Positions 53,398 to 61,293 of a DNA stretch of 64,000 nucleotides are shown one piece after another (the first letter of the stretch is position 1; every line of letters begins with the position of its first letter). The stretch comes from JAAFIP01 sp031367325. GTDB lineage: Bacteria > Pseudomonadota > Gammaproteobacteria > Burkholderiales > Burkholderiaceae_C. The DNA lies in assembly GCA_031367325.1 (NCBI GenBank), contig JANLPQ010000025.1:1-64000 (forward strand), read 5' to 3'. The position numbers were made by a program, and so were the translations under genes. Below the pieces are notes generated by a model. That model worked only from the letters and a program-made list of their open reading frames with translations, was not told the DNA's origin and searched no databases.

Positions 53398-53982
53398 ATG
53401 ACCTACGACCCTGTAAAAATCGGCATTGTTTCTATCAGCGACCGCGCCAGCACTGGCGTGTACGAAGACAAAGGTTTGCCTGCGCTGAAAGACTGGCTTA
53501 CACGGGCGCTTAAAAATCCCATCACCTTTGAAGCCCGCTTGATTCCTGATGTGCAAGCGGGCATTAGCGTTACGCTGATCGAACTAGTAAATGCTGGCTG
53601 CAGCCTTGTGCTGACCACCGGCGGCACGGGCCCTGCGCCGCGCGACGTAACGCCCGAGGCTACGCTGGCCGTGGCCGACAAAGTGATGCCGGGGTTTGGC
53701 GAGCAAATGCGCCAGATAAGCTTAAAGTTCGTACCCACGGCGATACTGTCGCGCCAATGCGCCGTCATTCGTGCAAGAAGTCTCATAATCAATTTGCCCG
53801 GTCAACCAAAGTCCATACAAGAAACGTTAGAAGGGATACAGTCTGGGGAACACCAGATACCAGGGATTTTTGCGGCGGTACCGTATTGCATAGATTTGAT
53901 CGGCGGCCCGTACATGGAAACCCATGACACAGTCTGCAAGGCCTTCAGGCCCAAGTCCGCACTACGGGCTAGCCAAGCCTAG
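53398..53982 (+). CDS. mog: Molybdopterin adenylyltransferase
   Basis: A 194-residue MogA-type enzyme that adenylates molybdopterin before Mo insertion. VSISDRASTGVYEDKG, TTGGTGPAPRDVTPEATL and the SRQCAV region then NLPGQPKSI are present. Length is standard. Starts 67 bases after darP. Confidence 0.93.
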   Translation: MTYDPVKIGIVSISDRASTGVYEDKGLPALKDWLTRALKNPITFEARLIPDVQAGISVTLIELVNAGCSLVLTTGGTGPAPRDVTPEATLAVADKVMPGFGEQMRQISLKFVPTAILSRQCAVIRARSLIINLPGQPKSIQETLEGIQSGEHQIPGIFAAVPYCIDLIGGPYMETHDTVCKAFRPKSALRASQA

Positions 53983-54000
53983 TTCTAGAAGCATAATTAT

Positions 54001-55446
54001 ATGAATATTCAGCGTTTAACCCTCGTAAATACTGCTCAAGCAGCTATTTTATTAATAGCAATTTGTACCAGCACGACATCTACTTGGGCGGCTATGACCG
54101 AGCCTTTTGTCATCTACACCGTGCAACCCAAAGACACTTTGCAAGGGCTGACACGTACGTTGCTGCAAAAGCCATCGCAATGGGCTGAGGTAGCCAAGCT
54201 GAATAACCTGAAAAATCCTAATTTAATCTCTCCTGGTCAAATCATTGAGATCCCTAAAAGTCTGCTCAATTTCGGCACACAGCCACGCATCGCCATGCAA
54301 GGCAAAGTACTCAGCGTCGAGGGCGATGTACAGATCAGCGGCCAAGCCGCTCAAGTAGGCGCTGCTGTACCAGAAGGCGCCAAGCTGCAAACGGGCCCCA
54401 ACAGTTCTACAGTGGTAGAGCTTGCTGACGGATCGCGCATGCAACTGATGCCCAAGACTTTAGCCGAGGTCACCAGCCAGCACGGCTACGCGCTGCGCGA
54501 CCCGTCTAGCAGCGCGTCAACCACTTGGTTTTCTGGCGCTATCCGCTTGGTAGAAGGCGTGCTAGACACGTTAGCCGCCAAGAAAGTCCAACGCGCCACA
54601 CCACTGGCTATCACCACGCCCACCTCTGTCATTGGTGTGCGCGGCACGCAGTTTCGCGTAGCCTATGAAGACCCCGCCACTGGCACAGCCCGCACCGAGG
54701 TCATAGAAGGCAACGTACGCACCGACAACTCCAAACAAAAAGTAGGCGCCGATGTAGGTAGTGGATTTGGCGCAGCTATCAAACCGCAAGACCGCGAAGT
54801 CAAAGTAGTGGCTTTGCTACCTGCCTTGCCGCTGGCGCAAGTACCTGCGCGTGTATTGCGTTCTGGTACGACAGACGCTATGTGGACGGTGGGCACCCTA
54901 ACCGGCGCTGCTGGCTACCGCGCACAGTTTGCCACGGACGAAAATTTTGCCCAAATCCGCGGTGACTTTAAATCCGCCACCCCTGCGGTGAACGTGGCCG
55001 CTTTGGCCAACGGCAGCTACTACGCCCGCGTGCGCGGCATCGACCCTGCAGGCATCGAAGGTTTTGACGCAGTGCGTTTGGTACAAATTGCACCTGCACC
55101 TATCAAAGCGCAGTGGCCTAACGAAATCTTTTTGGGCGCTTACGCCACGTATTCAGCCGAGGGCTTGATGCTAAAAGTCTATGGCCAAACCACCGACAAA
55201 CCACAGCAATTGACTGTGCAAGTGGCACGCGACGCGGCGTTTACCCAAGGGCTGCAAACAGCCCTGCTGCGGCCGGATAACACGGTGCTGCTGACAGGCA
55301 TTCCCGCTGGTCAACGCAGCTACGTACGCTTTACCGGCGCAGCGCCCGGCCAAGAAGCCACTAGCGCGACGTATGCCATGGATCTGCCCACGGGCTGGGG
55401 CACTACAGTGCAAAACTTGGCACAGGCGCTGCAGCCCGTGCGTTAA
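54001..55446 (+). CDS. Exported LysM-FecR domain protein
   Basis: A 481-residue secreted or periplasmic protein. The signal peptide spans residues 1-31. A LysM domain follows (YTVQPKDTLQGLTRTLLQKP to SPGQIIEIP, about 38-85), then a FecR domain (VEGDVQISG to SVIGVRGTQFRV, about 105-220) and a beta-rich C-terminal part. LysM suggests peptidoglycan binding; the role is unknown. The dispersed repeat at 54015-54058 provides most of the signal peptide (LTLVNTAQAAILLIA). No good ribosome site is visible. Confidence 0.85.
   Translation: MNIQRLTLVNTAQAAILLIAICTSTTSTWAAMTEPFVIYTVQPKDTLQGLTRTLLQKPSQWAEVAKLNNLKNPNLISPGQIIEIPKSLLNFGTQPRIAMQGKVLSVEGDVQISGQAAQVGAAVPEGAKLQTGPNSSTVVELADGSRMQLMPKTLAEVTSQHGYALRDPSSSASTTWFSGAIRLVEGVLDTLAAKKVQRATPLAITTPTSVIGVRGTQFRVAYEDPATGTARTEVIEGNVRTDNSKQKVGADVGSGFGAAIKPQDREVKVVALLPALPLAQVPARVLRSGTTDAMWTVGTLTGAAGYRAQFATDENFAQIRGDFKSATPAVNVAALANGSYYARVRGIDPAGIEGFDAVRLVQIAPAPIKAQWPNEIFLGAYATYSAEGLMLKVYGQTTDKPQQLTVQVARDAAFTQGLQTALLRPDNTVLLTGIPAGQRSYVRFTGAAPGQEATSATYAMDLPTGWGTTVQNLAQALQPVR
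54015..54058 (-). repeat. Dispersed short repeat inside a signal-peptide coding region
   Basis: AACCCTCGTAAATACTGCTC then AAGCAGCTATTTTATTAATA. It is read in the gene as LTLVNTAQAAILLIA (residues about 6-20), the hydrophobic core of the signal peptide. Confidence 0.85.
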
Positions 55447-55461
55447 CAAGCACCGTGCACA

Positions 55462-56031
55462 CTATTTCAGCAAGTGCGCGCGGTAGTACACCAGCTCTTC
55501 AATCGACTCATGCACATCGGCCATGGCCGTGTGCTTTTGCTTCTTTTTAAAGCCTTTGTACACCTCGGGCGACCAGCGCTTGGCTAGCTCTTTAAGCGTG
55601 CTAACGTCTAAATTACGGTAGTGAAAAAATGCCTCCAGCTTAGGCATATAGCGGTCTAAAAATTTGCGGTCTTGCCCAATGGTGTTGCCACACAGCGGCG
55701 ATTTGCCTGCGGGCACATAATGTTTTAGAAAGTCGATCACTTGCTGCTCAGCTTGGGCAGTTTTGATCTTGCTAGCCCGCACCTTAGCCGTCAGCCCGCT
55801 GTTACCGTGGGTGTTGCGGTTCCATTTGTCCATTTTGGCCAGCTGGATCTCACTTTGGTAAATGGCGATCTCCGGGCCTTCCACGCGTATGCTCAGGTCG
55901 GCATTAGTCACCACTACGGCAATCTCGATCAGGCGGTTGTCTTTGGGGTCTAGGCCCGTCATCTCGCAGTCGAGCCAGACAAGGTTTTGGTCAGATTTTT
56001 TTAAGATGGGTACGGTAGGTGAAAGGGTCAT
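55462..56031 (-). CDS. orn: Oligoribonuclease
   Basis: A 189-residue DEDDh exoribonuclease that degrades 2-5 nt RNAs and pGpG. VWLDCEMTGLD and RLIEIAVVVTNADL give the first two acidic residues; GNSIG-like CGNTIGQDRKFLDRYMP and HTAMADVHESI complete the site. Divergent from the M48 protease gene; the starts lie close together. Confidence 0.96.
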   Translation of the reverse strand: MTLSPTVPILKKSDQNLVWLDCEMTGLDPKDNRLIEIAVVVTNADLSIRVEGPEIAIYQSEIQLAKMDKWNRNTHGNSGLTAKVRASKIKTAQAEQQVIDFLKHYVPAGKSPLCGNTIGQDRKFLDRYMPKLEAFFHYRNLDVSTLKELAKRWSPEVYKGFKKKQKHTAMADVHESIEELVYYRAHLLK

Positions 56032-56078
56032 ACCCTATATTTTCACCGATGTTGGCGCAGCGCCTAAAATCTCTACTT

Positions 56079-57353
56079 ATGAATGCTTCTTCGTCAGTTA
56101 TGACCCCCTTCGCTTTTACTCTGGCCTTTGCGATAGCCTTGATGGCAGGTGTGCTGCTAAAAATGTGGTTAGCCACCCGCCAGATACGCCATGTGGCCCA
56201 GCATCGCGACCATGTGCCAGCAGCGTTTGCCGACCGCATCACATTGGCTGCGCACCAAAAGGCTGCTGATTACACCATTACCAAGTCGCGCCTAGGCTTG
56301 CTCGAATTAGCTTTTGGCACCGCCATACTGCTGGCGTGGACGCTACTAGGCGGGCTAGACTGGCTGAACCAATTGCTACTGTCACGCATGGGCCCGGGCA
56401 TGTGGCAACAGCTAGCGCTCTTGGGTAGCTTTGTGCTGATCGGCGGCATCATCGACCTGCCTTTCACGCTGTACCAAACTTTTGTGGTGGAGGAGCGTTT
56501 TGGCTTTAACAAGATGACCTTTAACTTGTGGCTGGGCGACTTGCTGAAATCTTCTGTTATCGGCATTCTGATTGGCTTGCCCATTGCAGCCTTCATCTTG
56601 TGGTTGATGGGCGCCGCTGGCAGCTTGTGGTGGCTGTATGCGTGGACTTTTTGGATGGGTTTTAATTTACTGCTGCTGGTAATCTACCCTACCCTTATCG
56701 CCCCGCTATTTAATAAATTTCAGCCGTTAGAAGACGAAACTTTAAAAGCCCGTGTTACTGCGCTGATGCAGCGCTGCGGCTTTGCCGCCAAGGGCCTGTT
56801 TGTCATGGACGGCAGCAAACGCAGTGCGCATGCCAACGCTTACTTTACCGGCTTTGGTGCCAGCAAGCGCGTGGTGTTTTTCGACACGCTGCTCAAGCAG
56901 CTCAGCCCCGGCGAGGTAGACGCTGTGCTGGCCCACGAGCTAGGCCACTTTAAGCACAAGCACATCATCAAGCGCATTGTCAGCATGTTTGCCATGAGCT
57001 TGGCGGGTTTTGCACTGCTGGGCTACCTTAGCCAGCAAATTTGGTTTTACCTAGGCTTAGCCGTGCGCCCTGTGCCTAGCGGCCCTAACGACGCGCTGGC
57101 GCTGCTGCTGTTTATGATGGCCGTGCCTGTGTTCACGGTATTTATCTCACCGATTTTTGCGCAGTTCTCACGCAAGCACGAGTTTGAGGCCGATGCCTAC
57201 GCGGTCGCGCAAACCAACGGTGCTGATTTGAAAAATGCCTTGCTTAAACTGTACGAAGACAATGCCTCTACCCTCACCCCTGATCCACTGTTTGTGAAGT
57301 TTTATTACTCGCATCCACCAGCATCAGAGCGCTTAGCCAGGATGACAGCATGA
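56079..57353 (+). CDS. M48-family integral membrane metalloprotease (Ste24-like)
   Basis: About 424 residues with several hydrophobic helices and a zinc site H286-ELG-H290 in LAHELGHFKHKH plus the downstream Glu in HEFEADAYA. It belongs to the CAAX protease/Ste24 type, involved in membrane protein quality control. ATG at 56079 is chosen because longer starts (56019, 56049) run into or near the divergent orn gene; ATG 56097 is also possible. Overlaps phhB by 4 bases. Confidence 0.88.
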   Translation: MNASSSVMTPFAFTLAFAIALMAGVLLKMWLATRQIRHVAQHRDHVPAAFADRITLAAHQKAADYTITKSRLGLLELAFGTAILLAWTLLGGLDWLNQLLLSRMGPGMWQQLALLGSFVLIGGIIDLPFTLYQTFVVEERFGFNKMTFNLWLGDLLKSSVIGILIGLPIAAFILWLMGAAGSLWWLYAWTFWMGFNLLLLVIYPTLIAPLFNKFQPLEDETLKARVTALMQRCGFAAKGLFVMDGSKRSAHANAYFTGFGASKRVVFFDTLLKQLSPGEVDAVLAHELGHFKHKHIIKRIVSMFAMSLAGFALLGYLSQQIWFYLGLAVRPVPSGPNDALALLLFMMAVPVFTVFISPIFAQFSRKHEFEADAYAVAQTNGADLKNALLKLYEDNASTLTPDPLFVKFYYSHPPASERLARMTA

Positions 57354-57691
57354 GTAGCGTATTAACTAAAAAAGACTGGGCCGCCAACCCAAGGCGCGCC
57401 TTGTCCGCCACAGAAATCATTACCCACCTGGTCGATCACCCCGGCTGGACATTAGATGGTGATGGCGCTCATGTAGCCATTCAAAAAACTTACGCCTTTG
57501 CCAATTACCTAGAGACGATGAGCTTCGTCAATGCAGTAGCCTTCATTGCCGAGCGGCACAACCACCACCCCGACTTGGCCGTGCATTACGGCAAATGCGT
57601 GGTGCGCTTTAACACCCACGATGTCAAAGGCATATCTGCTACTGACTTTGAATGCGCCACTGAAGTCGATGCATTGCTGCGCGCACGCTAA
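57350..57691 (+). CDS. phhB: Pterin-4a-carbinolamine dehydratase
   Basis: A 113-residue enzyme that recycles the pterin cofactor of aromatic amino acid hydroxylases. AERHNHHPDLAVHYGKCVV and FNTHDVKGIS contain the active-site His residues. No phenylalanine hydroxylase is next to it, so it may serve other pterin or molybdopterin roles. Overlaps the protease stop. Confidence 0.9.
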   Translation: MSSVLTKKDWAANPRRALSATEIITHLVDHPGWTLDGDGAHVAIQKTYAFANYLETMSFVNAVAFIAERHNHHPDLAVHYGKCVVRFNTHDVKGISATDFECATEVDALLRAR

Positions 57692-57709
57692 AACAATAGG
57701 TACTCACTT

Positions 57710-58621
57710 TTGACCACACAACCCGGCATCGTCGTTGCCAGCTTTGGCCGCCACTGCATGGTGGAAACCCCAGACGGCACACGCACGCTGTGCCACCCGC
57801 GCGGCAAAAAATCTCAAGTGGTTGTAGGCGACCATGTGCAGTGGCTGCCCAGCACCGACGAAGGAACGGTTGAGAAGGTAGACAAACGGCGCAACCTGCT
57901 CTACCGCCAAGACGAAATTCGCACCAAAGAATTTGCCGCCAACCTAGACCAAGTACTGATTTTGATAGCCGCTGAGCCCGAGTTCTCAGAGCACCAGCTC
58001 ACCCGCGCATTGATCGCATGCGAGGCGGCCAAGATCAAACCCCTCATCGCACTGAACAAAAGCGATCTGCCCGAACCGTTTGAGCTGGCTTGGCTGCGCC
58101 TTGCCCCCTACCGCCACATGCACTACGGTGTGCTACCGCTGTGTCTGCGCTTGTCGGGCGATGTAGACAAGGCGCACTTGATGAAGCACTTGGGTGGTAA
58201 AACTACGCTGATTCTTGGCCCCAGCGGCACAGGTAAAAGCACCTTAATTAACTTACTAGCTCCCGGTGCACGCGTGCTGACCAACGAAATTTCGCAAGCA
58301 CTCAATTCAGGCAAGCACACCACCACCAGCACTACGCTGTACTGGATAGGCGATGACAAAAAAACCGCCCTGATCGATTCTCCAGGGTTTCAAGAGTTTG
58401 GCCTGCACCATATCGAACCCACAGGCTTAGCATCGCTCATGCCCGACATTGCCGCACATTTGGGGCAATGCAAGTTCTACAACTGCACCCACCTGCACGA
58501 GCCGGGCTGCGGCGTGATTGCAGCAGTTAAACCCCAACCCGGTACTGACGACATTTGCGCACGGCGCTACCGTTTGTATGGTGAATTGTTTGCCGAGCTG
58601 AGTGCGCCACCCAACTATTAA
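57710..58621 (+). CDS. rsgA: Ribosome small subunit GTPase RsgA
   Basis: A 303-residue circularly permuted GTPase for 30S maturation: OB domain, then LNKSDLP (G4), P-loop GPSGTGKST at 170-178, IDSPGFQEFG (G3) and a zinc domain CKFYNCTHLHEPGC. The usual P-loop G-x-S-G-V-G-K-S reads with T. Starts at TTG 57710 with AGGTA about 11 bases before. Ends shortly before palindromic element C. Confidence 0.93.
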   Translation: MTTQPGIVVASFGRHCMVETPDGTRTLCHPRGKKSQVVVGDHVQWLPSTDEGTVEKVDKRRNLLYRQDEIRTKEFAANLDQVLILIAAEPEFSEHQLTRALIACEAAKIKPLIALNKSDLPEPFELAWLRLAPYRHMHYGVLPLCLRLSGDVDKAHLMKHLGGKTTLILGPSGTGKSTLINLLAPGARVLTNEISQALNSGKHTTTSTTLYWIGDDKKTALIDSPGFQEFGLHHIEPTGLASLMPDIAAHLGQCKFYNCTHLHEPGCGVIAAVKPQPGTDDICARRYRLYGELFAELSAPPNY

Positions 58622-58631
58622 TTCTAAAAGC

Positions 58632-58672
58632 TATTAATTTAATAGCTGCTTGAGCTTTAATAGCCTGGGTTA
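58632..58672 (+). repeat. Dispersed short repeat, diverged
   Basis: AATTTAATAGCTGCTTGAGC then TTTAATAGCCTGGGTT; the middle is altered. Confidence 0.75.
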
Positions 58673-58734
58673 CTGGCCTACTACGTTAATAAAAATGCTA
58701 CTGGAAGTGCTTTGGATGGTGCTTTCTTGCTTTG

Positions 58735-58920
58735 CATTCACGATTAGTTGCTCTAGAACGCGCCCGGCCACCCGTCTGCCCTTCTGTCAGCGACCAGGTC
58801 AATGGAGCACAGCAACGTTCGGTGTGCCTATGACAAACAATAAAGGACCGCAGGTCCGTTTGGCATAGGCATACCATGCAGTGCTGCGTGACCGCGAGGT
58901 AACAGCACAGAGCAGCCCAA
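58735..58920. repeat. Palindromic repeat element, copy C
   Basis: Matches the element of copies A and B from the CAGCGACCA segment to GACCGCGAGGT. Hairpin 58821-58875: outer arms GGTGTGCCTATG / CATAGGCATACC, inner arms CAAAC / GTTTG and GGACC / GGTCC. Sits exactly downstream of clpP, where clpX is commonly found. Confidence 0.8.
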
Positions 58921-58936
58921 TCAAGCTACACCACAG

Positions 58937-59572
58937 TTACGGGCGCTTGGCGATCACTTGGTCTACCACGCCATAGTCTTTGGCCTCATTAGCTGACAAC
59001 CAGTAATCACGCTCTACATCGCGGGCTACTTTCTCGATGGTCTGGCCAGTGCGTTCGGCCAAGATTTTATTGAGCTGTTCGCGGGTTTTTAAGATCTCGC
59101 GGGCCGAGATCTCGATATCGCTGGCCGGGCCGCGTGCGCCGCCCGATGGCTGGTGAATCATCACGCTGGCGTTGGGCAGTGCAATGCGTTTGCCTTTGGC
59201 ACCAGCGGCCAGCAAGAAGGCGCCCATGCTGGCGGCCATACCAGTGCACAGGGTAGACACATCGGGTTTAACGAAGTTCATCGTGTCAAAAATCGCCAAT
59301 CCTGCGCTGACCGAGCCGCCAGGCGAGTTGATGTACAGGTAAATATCTTTATCCGGGTTCTCGCTTTCTAAAAAGAGCAATTGGGCTACTACCAAGTTAG
59401 CCATGTAGTCCTCAACTGGACCCACCATAAAGATGATGCGTTCTTTCAGCAGACGCGAATAAATGTCGTAGGCGCGTTCACCGCGGCCTGACTGCTCGAT
59501 CACCATAGGCACCATGCCCAAGGCTTGCGCGGGTTCAAAAGTTTTGTCTACAAAAGTGTCAAAGCGGCTCAT
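58937..59572 (-). CDS. clpP: ATP-dependent Clp protease proteolytic subunit
   Basis: 211 residues forming the ClpP tetradecamer. Catalytic S115 in GMAASMGAFLL, H140 in VMIHQPSGG and the C-terminal Asp region. ATG at 59572 follows TAGGAG; the longer ORF to 59617 is rejected. Downstream of tig on the same strand, but the expected clpX does not follow. Confidence 0.95.
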   Translation of the reverse strand: MSRFDTFVDKTFEPAQALGMVPMVIEQSGRGERAYDIYSRLLKERIIFMVGPVEDYMANLVVAQLLFLESENPDKDIYLYINSPGGSVSAGLAIFDTMNFVKPDVSTLCTGMAASMGAFLLAAGAKGKRIALPNASVMIHQPSGGARGPASDIEISAREILKTREQLNKILAERTGQTIEKVARDVERDYWLSANEAKDYGVVDQVIAKRP

Positions 59573-59623
59573 TAAAAAATCTCCTAGAGGTGTCTGCTGC
59601 AGCGGATACTGTACCAAGTAAAT

Positions 59624-59651
59624 AGGGCCTGCATCTGTCGATGCAAGCCCT
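59624..59651 (-). terminator. Hairpin between tig and clpP
   Basis: AGGGCcTGCATC - TGTC - GATGCAaGCCCT, an 11-bp stem with one mismatch. On the minus strand it lies before clpP and may end or attenuate tig transcripts. Confidence 0.5.
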
Positions 59652-59680
59652 ATCCTATTATTTACATGCTAATTGTGTGA

Positions 59681-59724
59681 AGCGCCCTGCTTTGCAGCGT
59701 GTGCAGCACACAGTGCAGGGCGCT
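59681..59724 (-). terminator. Hairpin just after tig
   Basis: AGCGCCCTGC (59681-59690) and GCAGGGCGCT (59715-59724) form a perfect 10-bp stem with a long loop 12 bases after the tig stop. No T run follows, so function is uncertain. Confidence 0.5.
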
Positions 59725-59735
59725 GGCCCAGCAGC

Positions 59736-61046
59736 TTACTGTTGGCCCATCAGCTCATCAAACGAGACTGATTTTTCAGTGATTTTGGCTTGTGACAGCA
59801 CAAACTCGGTCACATTGTTTTCAATGATGATGGCCTCTACTTCGGCCATGCGGTTGTTGTCGCTAAAGTACCAACGAACAACCTCAGCTGGTTTTTCGTA
59901 GCTGGCAGCCAGCTCTTCAACATGGCTCTTGATCTGCGCTTCAGTGGCTTGCAGTTTGTTGTTGCGCACCAGCTCGGCTACCACTAGGCCTAGGCGCACG
60001 CGGCGCTCGGCTTGTGGGCGAAACACATCGTCAGGAATCGGCGCTTTGTCGGCGTCTTTGATACCGCGTTGCTTCAAATCTGCACGGGCGCTGTCGATCA
60101 TGCGGGTAAGTTCTGACTGCACGCTGCTCTTGGGCAGGTCTAGCTCGGCGCTGGCCGCTAATGCATCCATAGCAGCATTTTTATTTTTGGACATCAGGCG
60201 GAATTTAACTTCGCGCTCTAGGTTTTTCTTGATATCGGAACGCAGGCCATCAACGCTGGCGTCAGGAATGCCTAGCGACTTGGCAAATGCCTCGTTCACT
60301 TCAGGCAGGTGCACGGCTTCTAGCTTTTTTACGGTAACTAAAAAGTCAGCCGTTTTGCCGGCGATGTCTTTAGCTTGGTAATCGGCTGGAAAAGGCAGCG
60401 GGAAGGTTTTGCTTTCGCCAAACTTCATGCCACGCACAGCGTCATCAAACTCTTTGAGCATCTGGCCTTCGCCGACGATGAAGGTAAAGTCTTCGGCCTT
60501 GCCGCCTTCAAAAGCTTCGCCGTCAATCTTGCCAATAAAGTCTACTGTCACGCGGTCGCCTGCTGCGGTAGGTGCATCAGCGCTGCGCTGGGCAAAAGTT
60601 TGGCGCTGTTTGCGCAAAATCTCGATCGTGCGATCTATAGCCGCGTCGGTCACGTCGGCAGATAATTTTTCTATGGTGGCTTGGCTAATGTCGCCCAGCT
60701 TGACTTCAGGAAACACCTCAAACACGGCGTCAAAGCTGACTTGGCCTTCGGGCGCGCCTTCTTTTTCGGTGATGGTGGGCTGGCCTGCCACACGCAGCTT
60801 GGCTTCGTTTGCAGCCACAGAGAAAGCCTCGCCTACTTTGTCGTTCATGACCTCGTAGTGCACGCTGTAGCCGTAGCGTTGCGACACAATGTTCATAGGC
60901 ACTTTGCCGGGACGAAAACCGTCGATTTTGACTTGGCGGGCCAGCTTTTTAAGGCGGGCTTCGACTTCAGATGTGATGGTGGTGACTGGCAAGGTCAAAG
61001 TGATCTTGCGTTCGAGTTTTTCGAGGGTTTCAACGGCTACGGCCAT
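59736..61046 (-). CDS. tig: Trigger factor
   Basis: A 436-residue ribosome-bound chaperone with peptidyl-prolyl isomerase activity. N-terminal ribosome docking region VDGFRPGKVPMNIV (GFRxGKxP motif), central FKBP-type domain (GDRVTVDFIGKIDGEAFEGG near 150) and helical C-terminus. Length is standard. Divergent neighbours: clpP downstream, tRNA-Leu upstream. Confidence 0.97.
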   Translation of the reverse strand: MAVAVETLEKLERKITLTLPVTTITSEVEARLKKLARQVKIDGFRPGKVPMNIVSQRYGYSVHYEVMNDKVGEAFSVAANEAKLRVAGQPTITEKEGAPEGQVSFDAVFEVFPEVKLGDISQATIEKLSADVTDAAIDRTIEILRKQRQTFAQRSADAPTAAGDRVTVDFIGKIDGEAFEGGKAEDFTFIVGEGQMLKEFDDAVRGMKFGESKTFPLPFPADYQAKDIAGKTADFLVTVKKLEAVHLPEVNEAFAKSLGIPDASVDGLRSDIKKNLEREVKFRLMSKNKNAAMDALAASAELDLPKSSVQSELTRMIDSARADLKQRGIKDADKAPIPDDVFRPQAERRVRLGLVVAELVRNNKLQATEAQIKSHVEELAASYEKPAEVVRWYFSDNNRMAEVEAIIIENNVTEFVLSQAKITEKSVSFDELMGQQ

Positions 61047-61081
61047 GGTGGGTCTCTTTGGGAAAAATCTGTTCGGATAAG

Positions 61082-61168
61082 TGGTGCGCGGGGGGGGACT
61101 CGAACCCCCACACCATTGCTGGCGTCAGGACCTAAACCTGGTGCGTCTACCAATTTCGCCACCCGCGC
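61082..61168 (-). tRNA. tRNA-Leu (anticodon UAG)
   Basis: On the minus strand GCGCGGGTGGCGAAATTGG starts the acceptor and D arm; anticodon TAG (complement of 61132-61134) sits in CCAGGTTTAGGTCCTG; a long variable arm, then GGTTCGAGTCCC and acceptor CCCGCGC, discriminator A and encoded CCA. All arms pair; it is a class II tRNA. Confidence 0.95.
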
Positions 61169-61293
61169 GGTTTTTTTCAATGCGGCCTAGCAATGCTTGG
61201 GCCGCTGAATTAGATCAGCCTTCTATTTTAACTCGGAAATATGCCTCTGGGCTAGGCCCTTCTAGAAGCGGACCCCGCTATGCCATGGGCCGA

